DNA of 64,000 nt. Origin: Flavobacterium sp. UBA6135. GTDB taxonomy: Bacteria; Bacteroidota; Bacteroidia; Flavobacteriales; Flavobacteriaceae. The stretch spans positions 1-64,000 of the forward strand of contig NZ_DIVJ01000003.1 of NCBI RefSeq assembly GCF_002428305.1. Reading direction: 5' to 3'. Shown piece after piece: positions 43,389 through 51,636 of the stretch (positions within the stretch are counted from its first letter, which is position 1; each line of letters begins with the position of its first letter). A program made the translations under genes and the position numbers. The notes beneath the pieces are model-generated. The model did not search any database. It was given only the letters and a program-made list of their open reading frames with translations, and was not told where the DNA came from.

Positions 43389-44524
43389 TACCATTTCAAA
43401 ACAAATACGTGCAGTTGGACGACTTACTCGACAGGATGGCTGAATCTTTGCAACTGGATAAAACGCGTTATGAATTAATGATTCAGCATTATGAAGCAAT
43501 AAAAAAATGGATTGAAGCAGATGAACTGTTTTTCAAACCATTTAAATACGAACTATATCCACATGGTTCTGTTAGAATCAAGACGACTGTAAAACCCATA
43601 GGTAAAGATGAGTTTGATTTGGATATTGCTTTACATTTGAAAATACAATGGAGCAACCATACTCCTGAAAAAATATATTCTGAACTAAAAAGACGACTTT
43701 CTGAACATTCTATTTATAAAGAAAAAATGGAATTGAAGAACAGATGTATCCGCTTGAACTATTCAGGAGATTTTCATATGGATATCCTGCCCGGCATTCA
43801 AGAAAATGAATGGGATGAAGATAAATTGCGAATTCCAGACAGACTGTTAGGTTGTTGGGTAAGTTCTAATCCTAGGGGGTATGCCAAATGGTTTTTGGAT
43901 AAATCCAATACAGTTAAGATTAGCTTATTGGAAAAAGCATTACGAGCTGAAAATTTACCATCCAATGACTATGAGGATAAAAAACCTCTTCAACGTGCCG
44001 TGCAATTGATTAAAAGGTATAGAGATATTTATTTTCAGGATAATGATACTTTTAAAACTTCAAGTATTGTTTTAACAACTATTGCTGGTCTCAATTACAA
44101 TGGAGAGGAAAGTATTTTTCTAGCCGTTGAAAATATTATAAATCAGATTCGTCAGCATACATTTTATAATTCAACGAGAATTAAGGTTTTAAATCCTGTA
44201 AATTCTGAAGAAGACTTTACAGATAAATGGGAAAAAGAACCGAGATATTATGAAGCATTCCGAGCATTTTGTGAGCATTTATATGAGCAGTGGCAGGAAC
44301 TCAAAAAGGATAACGGAATTATTTCTGAAGGGCACATACTTAAAGGTTTATTTGGTGATGATTTGTATTCAAGGGCACAAATTTCGCAAGCAGATATTAT
44401 TGAGAAAGCCAGAAATTCAAATCAATTAGGGATCAATAGAAGTTCAGGAATAATTGGCGGAATTGGAGCAGCTACAACCACATCGGTTAAAGCAAATACT
44501 TTTTTTGGTGATGACGCGGATTAA
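43385..44524 (+). CDS. CD-NTase (CBASS cGAS/DncV-like nucleotidyltransferase)
   Basis: The 379-residue protein shows the SMODS active site: GS at residues 61-62 (YPHGSVRIKTTV), the DxD at 78-80 (KDEFDLDIAL), and a third Asp in HMDILPGI (Asp133). In CBASS it senses infection and makes a cyclic di- or trinucleotide that triggers the effector. The tail ends in NTFFGDDAD. Type II CD-NTases are attached through their C-terminus to targets by the E2 or E1-E2 partner, and they often end in -FG, so the DDAD extension after FFG is unusual. The product nucleotide cannot be predicted with confidence. Confidence 0.92.
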   Translation: MIPFQNKYVQLDDLLDRMAESLQLDKTRYELMIQHYEAIKKWIEADELFFKPFKYELYPHGSVRIKTTVKPIGKDEFDLDIALHLKIQWSNHTPEKIYSELKRRLSEHSIYKEKMELKNRCIRLNYSGDFHMDILPGIQENEWDEDKLRIPDRLLGCWVSSNPRGYAKWFLDKSNTVKISLLEKALRAENLPSNDYEDKKPLQRAVQLIKRYRDIYFQDNDTFKTSSIVLTTIAGLNYNGEESIFLAVENIINQIRQHTFYNSTRIKVLNPVNSEEDFTDKWEKEPRYYEAFRAFCEHLYEQWQELKKDNGIISEGHILKGLFGDDLYSRAQISQADIIEKARNSNQLGINRSSGIIGGIGAATTTSVKANTFFGDDAD

Positions 44525-44927
44525 AAACCTAAACAGAAACAAAACAATTGTACAACAGGTAAATGCTATTAGAGTGAAATATCCTGATTGGAATGTAAGT
44601 TTTGATTCTTATCAATTTAAGGCAGTGGGGACATTACAGCCTACACCTCGAAGTGAAACATACACTATTGAGATTAAGTACCATATTTTGAAACCAATTC
44701 AAATTCGGGTACTTAATCCAGTTTTGGTAAAAAATGAAAAAGGAGAGAAAATACCACATATGTATTCGCAGGAAACATTATGCTTATTTATGCCTAAATA
44801 TTCAGAATTTACGAGGAAAATGTATATTAGCGATACAATTATTCCATGGACTTCTTTATGGTTATACTATTATGAAGTCTGGCATGCTACTGATAAATGG
44901 TTAGGCGGAGGTGAACATCCTGAATAA
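44511..44927 (+). CDS. E2-like protein of short type II CBASS
   Basis: From ATG 44511 the product has 138 residues and overlaps the CD-NTase gene by 14 bases. It resembles prokaryotic E2-like proteins: a half-open sheet (YTIEIKYHILKPIQIRVLNP), a MYSQETLCLFMP loop in which Cys91 takes the place of the E2 catalytic cysteine, and the closing YYYEVWHATDKWLGGGEHPE, in which the GGGEH box is typical of CBASS E2-like proteins. No E1 and no JAB-type protease gene follow, so this is the short (E2-only) type. E2-only systems conjugate the CD-NTase to targets and prime it. Confidence 0.85.
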   Translation: MTRIKNLNRNKTIVQQVNAIRVKYPDWNVSFDSYQFKAVGTLQPTPRSETYTIEIKYHILKPIQIRVLNPVLVKNEKGEKIPHMYSQETLCLFMPKYSEFTRKMYISDTIIPWTSLWLYYYEVWHATDKWLGGGEHPE

Positions 44928-44937
44928 AATTGTAATT

Positions 44938-46017
44938 ATGAGAAAACAAGACAAATATATTTTTAATGGAGTTGCTGTAGCAGCAGGAATTGTTGGGCTT
45001 ATTGATTATTTTCAACAAAAGGAAAAGCTTAAGCGAATTGGTCAAAAGATGACTTGGGAAAATTATAATGGACTTCAGGCATTCAAGAAAATAACCGTTT
45101 TTGGAGTCATAGGAGGAATTGTAGGCAATGAAGTTTATAAATGGGAATTTGGAGAAGAGAGTAAGAAAGAATTTTCTAGCGATAATTTTCTGAAAAATTT
45201 GGTAAGAGAAGAGAATCCAAATTTAAACCATATGAAATTGCAGGAATTAAAATCAATAACTAAAGGAGTTAAAGACAAACTTTATAATGAATTTTCAGAT
45301 CAACTTGTATGCTACCCTGAAACTGTTGGCTCATTAAGTAAAAAGATAGCCATTACCAATACCTATGACTCTGATATAGTCATGCCTGTTAAAAAAGATA
45401 ACCATTTCGGTAATATGCGAAATTTATCAAATGATATTCATGATACAATAGAAGATTTATTTGAAGGAGAAGCTGAAGTGATAAAAAGAACTAAAGCTAC
45501 AAGTTTGATATTTCAAGGAAATGAAGGTGTTCATAAAGTTGATGTAGTGTATGGTAGAGAAATTGGAAACTATAAAGAAGATAAAAACTTAAATTTGTAC
45601 ATTCGTCGCCCATTTTTTTGGCAAAAAGGAACAACTTTTAAAACAAACATTGATATTCAAAAAAATCTACTTAGAAACAAGCCTAAAATTAGGGAATTAA
45701 TTAAGGTCTTAAGATCTTACAGAGACAAGAATAGTTTACTTATTGAAAACACAATTATAGAACAGTTAGCTCTTGAATCTCTTTCTGTTTATAATTATGG
45801 TAAGGAATTATCCGTTACCGAAAATTTAGTAGAATGCATGGAATATATTGTTGAAAGATTATCTGGAACGCGAATTTTAGATTATGCTAATTCAAATAAT
45901 AATCTATTAAACAGAATACACATAACGGACAGAGAAACAGCTATTCAACAGATTAATAGTGATTTAATAAAGATAAATTCTAATCCTTATTACATTAAAG
46001 AAATGTTTCATAAGTGA
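44938..46017 (+). CDS. Membrane-anchored nucleotidyltransferase-like protein downstream of CBASS
   Basis: From ATG 44938 the product has 359 residues. Two membrane helices lie at about residues 9-24 (FNGVAVAAGIVGLIDYF) and 50-66 (KKITVFGVIGGIVGNEVY). The soluble part shows a nucleotidyltransferase-like signature: VGSLSKKIAI with GS at 131-132, then TYDSDIVMP with Asp144 and Asp146, and later VHKVDVVYG with Asp202, the classical G-S, DxD and third-Asp pattern of pol-beta folds. It is co-oriented and 10 bases after the E2 gene. I know of no standard CBASS operon with this second component. Function is inferred only. Confidence 0.65.
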   Translation: MRKQDKYIFNGVAVAAGIVGLIDYFQQKEKLKRIGQKMTWENYNGLQAFKKITVFGVIGGIVGNEVYKWEFGEESKKEFSSDNFLKNLVREENPNLNHMKLQELKSITKGVKDKLYNEFSDQLVCYPETVGSLSKKIAITNTYDSDIVMPVKKDNHFGNMRNLSNDIHDTIEDLFEGEAEVIKRTKATSLIFQGNEGVHKVDVVYGREIGNYKEDKNLNLYIRRPFFWQKGTTFKTNIDIQKNLLRNKPKIRELIKVLRSYRDKNSLLIENTIIEQLALESLSVYNYGKELSVTENLVECMEYIVERLSGTRILDYANSNNNLLNRIHITDRETAIQQINSDLIKINSNPYYIKEMFHK

Positions 46018-46020
46018 TAG

Positions 46021-46143
46021 AGATATTATATTAGCAATTTAAGAATATCTCATTTTTTAGTTGCTGATTGCGATAGGGGTGTAATTGCAGTACCTTATGC
46101 AAACAGAAATTTAATGGAAGCCCACAATATACATTTTAAATAA
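46021..46143 (+). pseudogene. Gene remnant of about 40 codons
   Basis: Directly after the stop codons of the preceding gene, and in the same frame, the sequence reads RYYISNLRISHFLVADCDRG and VIAVPYANRNLMEAHNIHFK followed by a stop. It is protein-like, with no usable start. It may be the C-terminal remnant of a lost gene between the CBASS operon and the nuclease gene. Family not recognised. Confidence 0.4.
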
Positions 46144-46149
46144 ACTGCC

Positions 46150-47001
46150 ATGTCTGTAACAAATACCTTAGATTGGAAAACCTACGAATCTATTACAAAA
46201 TATATCTATGAGACTTTAGGTATGCAATCCGGAGTTACTATAAAGGGTTATGGTAGTACTTGCATTGTAAAAGGTAAATCTGGAGTCAGCCATCAAATTG
46301 ATGTCATTACATCGCATACTGATGGTAGTCACACTTATGAAACTGCCATAGAATGTAAATATCGGAAGGAAAAGGTAAACAAGGATGTTGTTATGAAACT
46401 GGTACAGATACTTGAAGATACCGGAATCAGTAAAGGAATTATTGTTTCGAAAAGCGGTTTCACCCGTGATGGTATTCAATATGCAAAACATACGAATATA
46501 GGTATAGTTCACCTTCGGGAATATGAAGAGAAAGACTTGCAGGGTAATAGTCATCAAATTGATATTGCAACTCTTGATTTGAACATCAAGATACATAGGA
46601 CGCGACCAGAAATAACAAGTATTGACATAGGTGACAATAGGAAAATTGAAATTAAACACGAATTCGATTGTTTTGACTTTACCATTATACTTAAAAACGG
46701 AAATCAGGTTGCCTTTTATGATTACGTAAATGATTTTAGAAAACAAATTAATCGTCTAAATGATAAAACTAAGCCGTTAATTGGAAAGTATAAAATTCCA
46801 GAGAGTAAGTTACTGAATCGACAAACCGGAGAAAAAGTAGATTTAGACGAAATACTATTTACTGGTCAAATAACTGAAAGCGATGACGATCGTAATTTAA
46901 AATATACTATTGTCGACAAAGTGTGGTTACTAATGAAATCCATTTTTGAAGAACGGACATTTTCTTTTTCGGAAAATGGAATAATTATAGAACATAAGTA
47001 A
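46150..47001 (+). CDS. Mrr-type restriction endonuclease-like protein
   Basis: The 283-residue protein has an Mrr-like PD-(D/E)xK nuclease core: HQIDVITSHTD (Asp51), then AIECKYRKEK (Glu68 and Lys70), then KGIIVSKSGFTRDGIQYAKH. Mrr family proteins cut DNA, often modified DNA, as restriction or defence enzymes. The C-terminal half is unknown. The gene stands just after the CBASS operon in the same orientation and may be a separate defence gene or an accessory of it. Confidence 0.78.
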   Translation: MSVTNTLDWKTYESITKYIYETLGMQSGVTIKGYGSTCIVKGKSGVSHQIDVITSHTDGSHTYETAIECKYRKEKVNKDVVMKLVQILEDTGISKGIIVSKSGFTRDGIQYAKHTNIGIVHLREYEEKDLQGNSHQIDIATLDLNIKIHRTRPEITSIDIGDNRKIEIKHEFDCFDFTIILKNGNQVAFYDYVNDFRKQINRLNDKTKPLIGKYKIPESKLLNRQTGEKVDLDEILFTGQITESDDDRNLKYTIVDKVWLLMKSIFEERTFSFSENGIIIEHK

Positions 47002-47043
47002 ATATGTATACCCGTTTTTAAGTGATGGATTTCTAAATTTGAT

Positions 47044-47493
47044 GTGTGAAATTCGGGAATTTACTACTCTACTATTTGCTTTTTCCAAAACAATGTAAAC
47101 AACTGAATTTATTGGGTTTTACAGTGTTGGATTCTGTAATTGGAGGTGTTTGATTCTGGAATCAAATACTATACTTTTTAACTTTTTTCTAGTTGAAATA
47201 ATTGTTTAAAAACTGCATTTTTTGGAGTACTAAATTCCTGAATTCATAGTGTGTAAATCTGGAATTAACTACAATAGTATTTGTTTTTGTCAAAATAGTG
47301 TAAGCCTATGATTTATTGGGATTTTGATGTCTGATTCTGTAATTGGAGGTGTTTGATTCTAGAATCAAATACTTTTATTTTTAACTTTTTTCGACTGAGA
47401 AGAAAATAGTTTTATCTCACTAATTTATAGGTATTAAATTCCCGAATTCATGGTATTGAATTAAGGAATTAGTGTTGTATGATTCTATAATCA
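47044..47493. repeat. Imperfect 205-base tandem repeats with palindromes
   Basis: Two imperfect copies of about 205 bases (47044-47248 and 47249-47450) and a start of a third fill the space before the integrase gene. They share TTCTGTAATTGGAGGTGTTT and AACTTTTTTC phrases. Palindromes of the form TGATTCTNNAATCA lie at 47151-47164, 47354-47367 and 47480-47493, the middle one (TGATTCTAGAATCA) a perfect 14-bp palindrome. GAATTC-centred palindromes (AATTCGGGAATT, AATTCCTGAATT, AATTCCCGAATT) accompany them. Confidence 0.75.
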
Positions 47494-47495
47494 AT

Positions 47496-48731
47496 TTATG
47501 AGCTTTTAGAAATAGGTTGTATAGATAATTTATGTTTTAATAAAGACATATCCTCACTAACTTTTCTATCCAACACTTTAGCATAGTGCTGCGTGGTGTG
47601 TAGGTTTTTATGTCCTAGCATTTTGCTAACTGTTTCAATAGGCACCCCATTAGTCAATGTAACAGAAGTAGCAAACGTATGCCTGGCCATGTGGAAAGTT
47701 ATTTCTTTTGGGATGTCGCAAAGGTCTCCAATTTCTTTTAAATAGGCATTCATCTTTTGGTTAGTGAGTATTGGCAGAATGCTATTCTCATTTAAGCATT
47801 TAGGGTGATTGCTATATTTTTCAATAATTTCTTCAGCTATTGGGAGAATTGGAATTTTAGATTTTGTTTCTGTTTTTTGACGGTTTTTGAAAATCCATTT
47901 TTCGCCATCAATACCGATACCAATATGATCCTTTTTCAATCCTTTCACATCAATGTAGGCTAAACCGGTGTAGCATGAAAAAATGAAGATGTCTCTAACT
48001 AATTGCAGCCTTTCGGATGATATTTTTTTGTTATAGATTTTCAATAATTCCTCTTCGGTTAAAAAGTCTCTTTCTACTTCTTTCATTTTACCTTCATATC
48101 GAGTAGTGGGGTCTTTATCTAACCAATCATTATCAAGGCATATTTTGATAATCTTTCTGAAGTTTCTAACATATTTAACAGCTGTATTGTTGTTGCATTT
48201 TTTTACACTTCTCAAATAAAACTCAAACTCGGTTACAAATCCATAGTCGATTTTATTTATACTTATATCATTCACGTTGTATTTCCAAAGAATGAATTCC
48301 TGAAGGTGTTTTAATGAGATTTTAAATCGTTCTAAGGTTCCATAAGCGTAACCATTTCCAATCAAATCTTTAATTTTATCATTATGGCTTTGATAAATTG
48401 GAATGATCATTCGCTCACGTTCATGTGTTCTGGTCAGTCTTGATTTAAAATTTTCTATTGATAGTTCTTCGCTCTTGTGAAGTAATTCCATTTGAATATC
48501 AAAAACCTTTGATTTAATTAAATCTAGATAATTATTTAATGACCTAGCTTCATCTGAGTTACCTTTCATTTTTGATTGTTCAGCGGACCATTTTGATTTT
48601 TCAATGAATTTCTTGGTGCTGAATTCAAAACGTTCTCCATTTACAGTTAACCTGAAATAAATTGGCAATTGACCGTTTTTGTTAGCTTTTGAAGATTTTG
48701 CATAAATATGCACAGTGATTTTTGCTTTCAT
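47496..48731 (-). CDS. Tyrosine recombinase / integrase
   Basis: The 411-residue protein has an N-terminal Arm-DNA-binding and SAM-like region (KAKITVHIYAKSSKANKNGQ, then FKISLKHLQEFILWK). The catalytic domain has SCYTGLAYIDVKGL at the first Arg site (Ala in place of the usual Arg, as in many Bacteroidetes integrases), HMARHTFAT, LGHKNLHTTQHYAK and the Tyr nucleophile. It is the IntDOT-like class that moves integrative elements at tRNA genes. tRNA-Val is 272 bases away. Confidence 0.92.
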   Translation of the reverse strand: MKAKITVHIYAKSSKANKNGQLPIYFRLTVNGERFEFSTKKFIEKSKWSAEQSKMKGNSDEARSLNNYLDLIKSKVFDIQMELLHKSEELSIENFKSRLTRTHERERMIIPIYQSHNDKIKDLIGNGYAYGTLERFKISLKHLQEFILWKYNVNDISINKIDYGFVTEFEFYLRSVKKCNNNTAVKYVRNFRKIIKICLDNDWLDKDPTTRYEGKMKEVERDFLTEEELLKIYNKKISSERLQLVRDIFIFSCYTGLAYIDVKGLKKDHIGIGIDGEKWIFKNRQKTETKSKIPILPIAEEIIEKYSNHPKCLNENSILPILTNQKMNAYLKEIGDLCDIPKEITFHMARHTFATSVTLTNGVPIETVSKMLGHKNLHTTQHYAKVLDRKVSEDMSLLKHKLSIQPISKSS

Positions 48732-48800
48732 GGTGGTGACCTTTTAATTACTATTCAATTTAATTTTTAAACTTTTAGTAAACAAGATGTACACTTTTTG

Positions 48801-48819
48801 AACCAGTATTAAACTGGTT
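48801..48819. promoter_or_regulatory. Inverted repeat upstream of the integrase gene
   Basis: AACCAGT-ATTAA-ACTGGTT is a perfect 7-bp-arm inverted repeat located 70 bases upstream of the integrase ATG. It could be an operator. Confidence 0.4.
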
Positions 48820-48843
48820 GTTAGTACAGTGTTTACAGTGCTT

Positions 48844-48904
48844 GAAAGGATTTAGCGAGACCCAAAATTGTAGAAATTTTTAGGGTCTCGATTTTGTCCC
48901 TTTC
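48844..48904. other. Long imperfect hairpin between integrase and tRNA
   Basis: CGAGACCC (48856-48863) and GGGTCTCG (48883-48890) pair perfectly. GAAAGG outside pairs with CCTTTC further on. The element could be part of the integration site or a leader structure. Confidence 0.45.
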
Positions 48905-48946
48905 ACATTAAGATTGAATGAATAATTTGGTATATGCCCCAAAGCA

Positions 48947-48980
48947 AAAAGCCGATAAATCTTAAGATTTATCGGCTTTT
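48947..48980. terminator. Perfect 34-base palindrome, bidirectional terminator
   Basis: Fourteen bases (AAAAGCCGATAAAT) are followed by a 6-base CTTAAG centre and their exact reverse complement. T runs end it on both strands. It lies just downstream of tRNA-Val and can stop transcription in either direction. Confidence 0.85.
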
Positions 48981-49003
48981 GTAACCATTTGTTTTTAAAT
49001 GTG

Positions 49004-49078
49004 TGGGCGATGAGGGGTTCGAACCCCCGACCCCCTCGGTGTAAACGAGGTGCTCTGAACCAGCTGAGCTAATCGCCC
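49004..49078 (-). tRNA. tRNA-Val (UAC)
   Basis: On the minus strand the acceptor stem GGGCGAT pairs with ATCGCCC, the D-arm contains AGCTCAGCTGGTTCAGAGC, the anticodon stem CCTCG/CGAGG encloses TTTACAC (anticodon TAC), and the T-arm is GGGGG-TTCGAAC-CCCTC. The 3' CCA is not encoded. It is a likely attachment site for the neighbouring integrase. Confidence 0.95.
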
Positions 49079-49147
49079 GATTAGTGCTTGATTGCGAGTG
49101 CAAATATAGCACAGTTTTTGGTATCTGCAAATAAAAAAGTAAAAAAG

Positions 49148-50368
49148 TTACAAAATTTCTGCAACAACAAAAGTGCTTCCTCCAACATAGATGAAGTCTG
49201 ATTTTTCGGCATCTTCTCTAGCGTTTTCATAAGCTTCTGTAATAGAATTAAATACTTTTCCGTTAAGTCCAAAATCATTAGCTTTTTCTTGAAGTTTTGA
49301 TGTTTCAAGAGCTCTTAAATTATTTGGTTTTGAAAAGTAATATCTTGCGTTTTTAGGGAATAATGGTAAAATTTCATCAAGATTTTTATCGTTTACAAAG
49401 CCTAGAACAAAATGCAATGTGTCAAATTTTTCATCTTGAATTTGTTTCATGACTATTTCTAAACCTTGTTTGTTATGAGCTGTATCACAAACTGTTTTTG
49501 GATTTGATTCAATTTGTTGCCATCTTCCTTTCAGACCAGTGTTTTTCACAACATTTAAAAGCCCTTTTTTTATATTTTTTTCGTAGATTTTAAATTTGCT
49601 TACGGTGGTAAGAATTTTTAAAGTTTGCAAAACAGTTTTTTGATTACTCGCTTGATAATATCCTTTTAAATCAGATGGATATGTTTTAGTAATTACATCA
49701 GTGGCATAATATATTGGTGCATTTTTTTCTTCAGTAATTTTATCAAATACAATCTTTGTTTCGTTTGAAAAGGAACCGATAACAACAGGAATCTTTTCTT
49801 TTATTATGCCTGCTTTTTCAGTAGCAATTGATGCCAAAGTGTTGCCTAAAAACTGTGTATGGTCAAGTCCGATTGATGTGATTACTGAAACTAAAGGCGT
49901 TATGATGTTTGTAGAATCAAGTCTGCCACCCATGCCAACTTCAATGATTGCGATATCAATTTTATTTTCTTTGAAGTATGAAAATGCTAGTCCAACAGTC
50001 ATTTCAAAAAAACTCAATTGATGTTTTTCAAAAAATGATTTGTTTTTGCTTATAAAATCAACAACATATTCTTCTGTAATTTCTACACCGTTTATTTTTA
50101 TTCGCTCTCTAAAATCTTTTAGATGTGGTGAAGTATATAGTCCTACTTTATATCCTGATTCTTGAAGTATTGAAGCCAACATTGATGATGTAGAGCCTTT
50201 GCCGTTGGTTCCTGCAACATGAATACATTTTATGCTTTTTTCAGGATTATTTAAATAGTTGGCTAATGCAATTGTGTTGTCTAAATTAGGTTTGTAGGCT
50301 GATGCTCCTTGATTTTGATACATCGGCAGTTGAGCAAACATCCAAGTTGTAGTTTCTTTATATGTCAT
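49148..50368 (-). CDS. folC: Folylpolyglutamate synthase / dihydrofolate synthase
   Basis: The 406-residue protein contains the Mur-ligase-type P-loop GTNGKGSTSS, then GLYTSPHLKDFRERIKI, the TSIGLDHTQFLG segment and a late CDTAHNKQG motif, which together identify FolC. It adds glutamates to folates and, in most bacteria, joins glutamate to dihydropteroate. It shares no operon with the tRNA. The TonB gene upstream is separated by a terminator. Confidence 0.95.
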   Translation of the reverse strand: MTYKETTTWMFAQLPMYQNQGASAYKPNLDNTIALANYLNNPEKSIKCIHVAGTNGKGSTSSMLASILQESGYKVGLYTSPHLKDFRERIKINGVEITEEYVVDFISKNKSFFEKHQLSFFEMTVGLAFSYFKENKIDIAIIEVGMGGRLDSTNIITPLVSVITSIGLDHTQFLGNTLASIATEKAGIIKEKIPVVIGSFSNETKIVFDKITEEKNAPIYYATDVITKTYPSDLKGYYQASNQKTVLQTLKILTTVSKFKIYEKNIKKGLLNVVKNTGLKGRWQQIESNPKTVCDTAHNKQGLEIVMKQIQDEKFDTLHFVLGFVNDKNLDEILPLFPKNARYYFSKPNNLRALETSKLQEKANDFGLNGKVFNSITEAYENAREDAEKSDFIYVGGSTFVVAEIL

Positions 50369-50384
50369 TTTATTTTAAAAAAAT

Positions 50385-50407
50385 AAACCCCACAAAAGTG
50401 AGGTTTA
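50385..50407 (-). terminator. Rho-independent terminator of the tonB set
   Basis: On the minus strand AAACCTCAC and GTGGGGTTT pair around TTTT, followed by T residues, 19 bases after the TonB gene's stop. Confidence 0.8.
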
Positions 50408-50426
50408 ACTATATAAATTTTGTTTT

Positions 50427-51230
50427 TTATTCTCCGTTTCTAAAATTAAATACGATAAATCCAATTTGGTTATCGGGAGCATTAGAATCATCGTTCCATT
50501 TGTATTTATATGCCGATTTAATGGCGGCATCTTGTAAACATTTACTGGTAGTGTTTGATCCGCTTGGACTAAATTTGGCATTGGTCACACCTCCATTTTT
50601 GTTCACTTTTACTTCCACTACAATAGTTCCTTCGTCATTGCATTCTGCTTTTACAGCACCCGGACTGGCCAGACGTCTGCCATTTAATCCCCAAGCACCG
50701 CTTCCTGTTCCGGTTCCTTTTCCGGTTCCGTAATAACTATTGGAATAAATACTTCCGTCTAACTTTCCTTGATTTCCCGCTTGTGTTGAAGTACCATCAC
50801 CTTCATTAGTTTTACCATCTTGTTTTGGCCCGTTTAATAAATTGGACAATGCATCTGTGGTTGTTTTTGAGGGCTGTTTGGGTGTTTCCACTTTTTTAGG
50901 AGTCTCCTCCTTAACTTCTTTAACAGGTTTAACCACTTTTGTTTCTTTTATGACTGGTGCATCAATATCGTCTTGTGTAAGCACGTCTTCTTTAGTTGGA
51001 GTAGGTTGTGCAGTACTTTGAGTTGGCTGTGGAGATGCATTAACTGTTTCTGTGGTGTTCACATTTCCTGAACCAAAATCAGTATTTCCAAAATTTATGG
51101 CAATACCATTATCAGGTGGCGGATCCATAAAAGGCAAACCTAAATACAGAAATAGAATTAAAAGCATAGCCATAATCGTTGCCGTAATTGCAAATGATTT
51201 TTTTTCTTCTTCTGTTTCTAAATATTTCAT
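50427..51230 (-). CDS. TonB-like energy transducer
   Basis: The 267-residue protein has one N-terminal membrane helix (IMAMLLILFLYLGLPFM), a Pro/Lys/Thr/Glu-rich middle and a C-terminal TonB-like domain (GTIVVEVKVNKNGGVTNAKF). It is transcribed after the ExbD and ExbB genes and would pass proton-motive energy to outer-membrane receptors such as the SusC-type protein encoded here. The middle is unusually long in acid and Lys residues, as in other Bacteroidetes TonB proteins. Confidence 0.88.
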   Translation of the reverse strand: MKYLETEEEKKSFAITATIMAMLLILFLYLGLPFMDPPPDNGIAINFGNTDFGSGNVNTTETVNASPQPTQSTAQPTPTKEDVLTQDDIDAPVIKETKVVKPVKEVKEETPKKVETPKQPSKTTTDALSNLLNGPKQDGKTNEGDGTSTQAGNQGKLDGSIYSNSYYGTGKGTGTGSGAWGLNGRRLASPGAVKAECNDEGTIVVEVKVNKNGGVTNAKFSPSGSNTTSKCLQDAAIKSAYKYKWNDDSNAPDNQIGFIVFNFRNGE

Positions 51231-51239
51231 AAGTGTAAA

Positions 51240-51632
51240 TTATTTAGGTCTAACGGCTAAAACCACTTTGATTTGATTTCTGTTGGCGATATCCAAGATG
51301 TTTACCGCTTTTTCAATTGGCACACCTTCTTCAACACGTAATATTAGAGATTTATCGTCTTTTGTGGCAAAATAGGATAAAATTTGTTGTTCTAAATCGG
51401 TTTCCTGTATTTGTGTTTTATCTATAAAATAATTCAAATCTTTAGATATACTAACTGAAATATTTTGATTTTTTGCTGTAATTCCTTTTGCTTTAGGTAA
51501 AACTAAATCAAGAGCATTTGTTGTAACCATGGTTGAAGTTAGCATGAAAAATATCAACAATAGAAAAACGATATCCGTCATGGATGACATGCTAAATTCC
51601 GGGGTAACTTTATTTCGTCCTCTAAAATTCAT
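51240..51632 (-). CDS. ExbD/TolR family biopolymer transport protein
   Basis: The 130-residue protein has one helix at residues 18-36 (SSMTDIVFLLLIFFMLTSTM) with the invariant Asp at its start (TDIVFLLLIFF), then a periplasmic domain (ALDLVLPKAK). It pairs with the ExbB gene 4 bases upstream and the TonB gene 9 bases downstream. The three form an inner-membrane energising complex. Confidence 0.93.
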   Translation of the reverse strand: MNFRGRNKVTPEFSMSSMTDIVFLLLIFFMLTSTMVTTNALDLVLPKAKGITAKNQNISVSISKDLNYFIDKTQIQETDLEQQILSYFATKDDKSLILRVEEGVPIEKAVNILDIANRNQIKVVLAVRPK

Positions 51633-51636
51633 GTCT

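Noticed and set aside
44911..44937. The longer start (GTG at 44911) for the membrane-anchored nucleotidyltransferase-like protein
   Set aside because: It would overlap the E2 gene and add residues (NILNKIVI) with no sign of conservation. The ATG at 44938 is a cleaner start directly after the E2 stop.
47044..47493. A gene in the tandem repeats
   Set aside because: All frames have frequent stops and the repeat pattern is at the DNA level, not the codon level.
49004..49078. A second tRNA or rRNA nearby
   Set aside because: Only one cloverleaf could be folded. No rRNA-like sequence was seen in the window.
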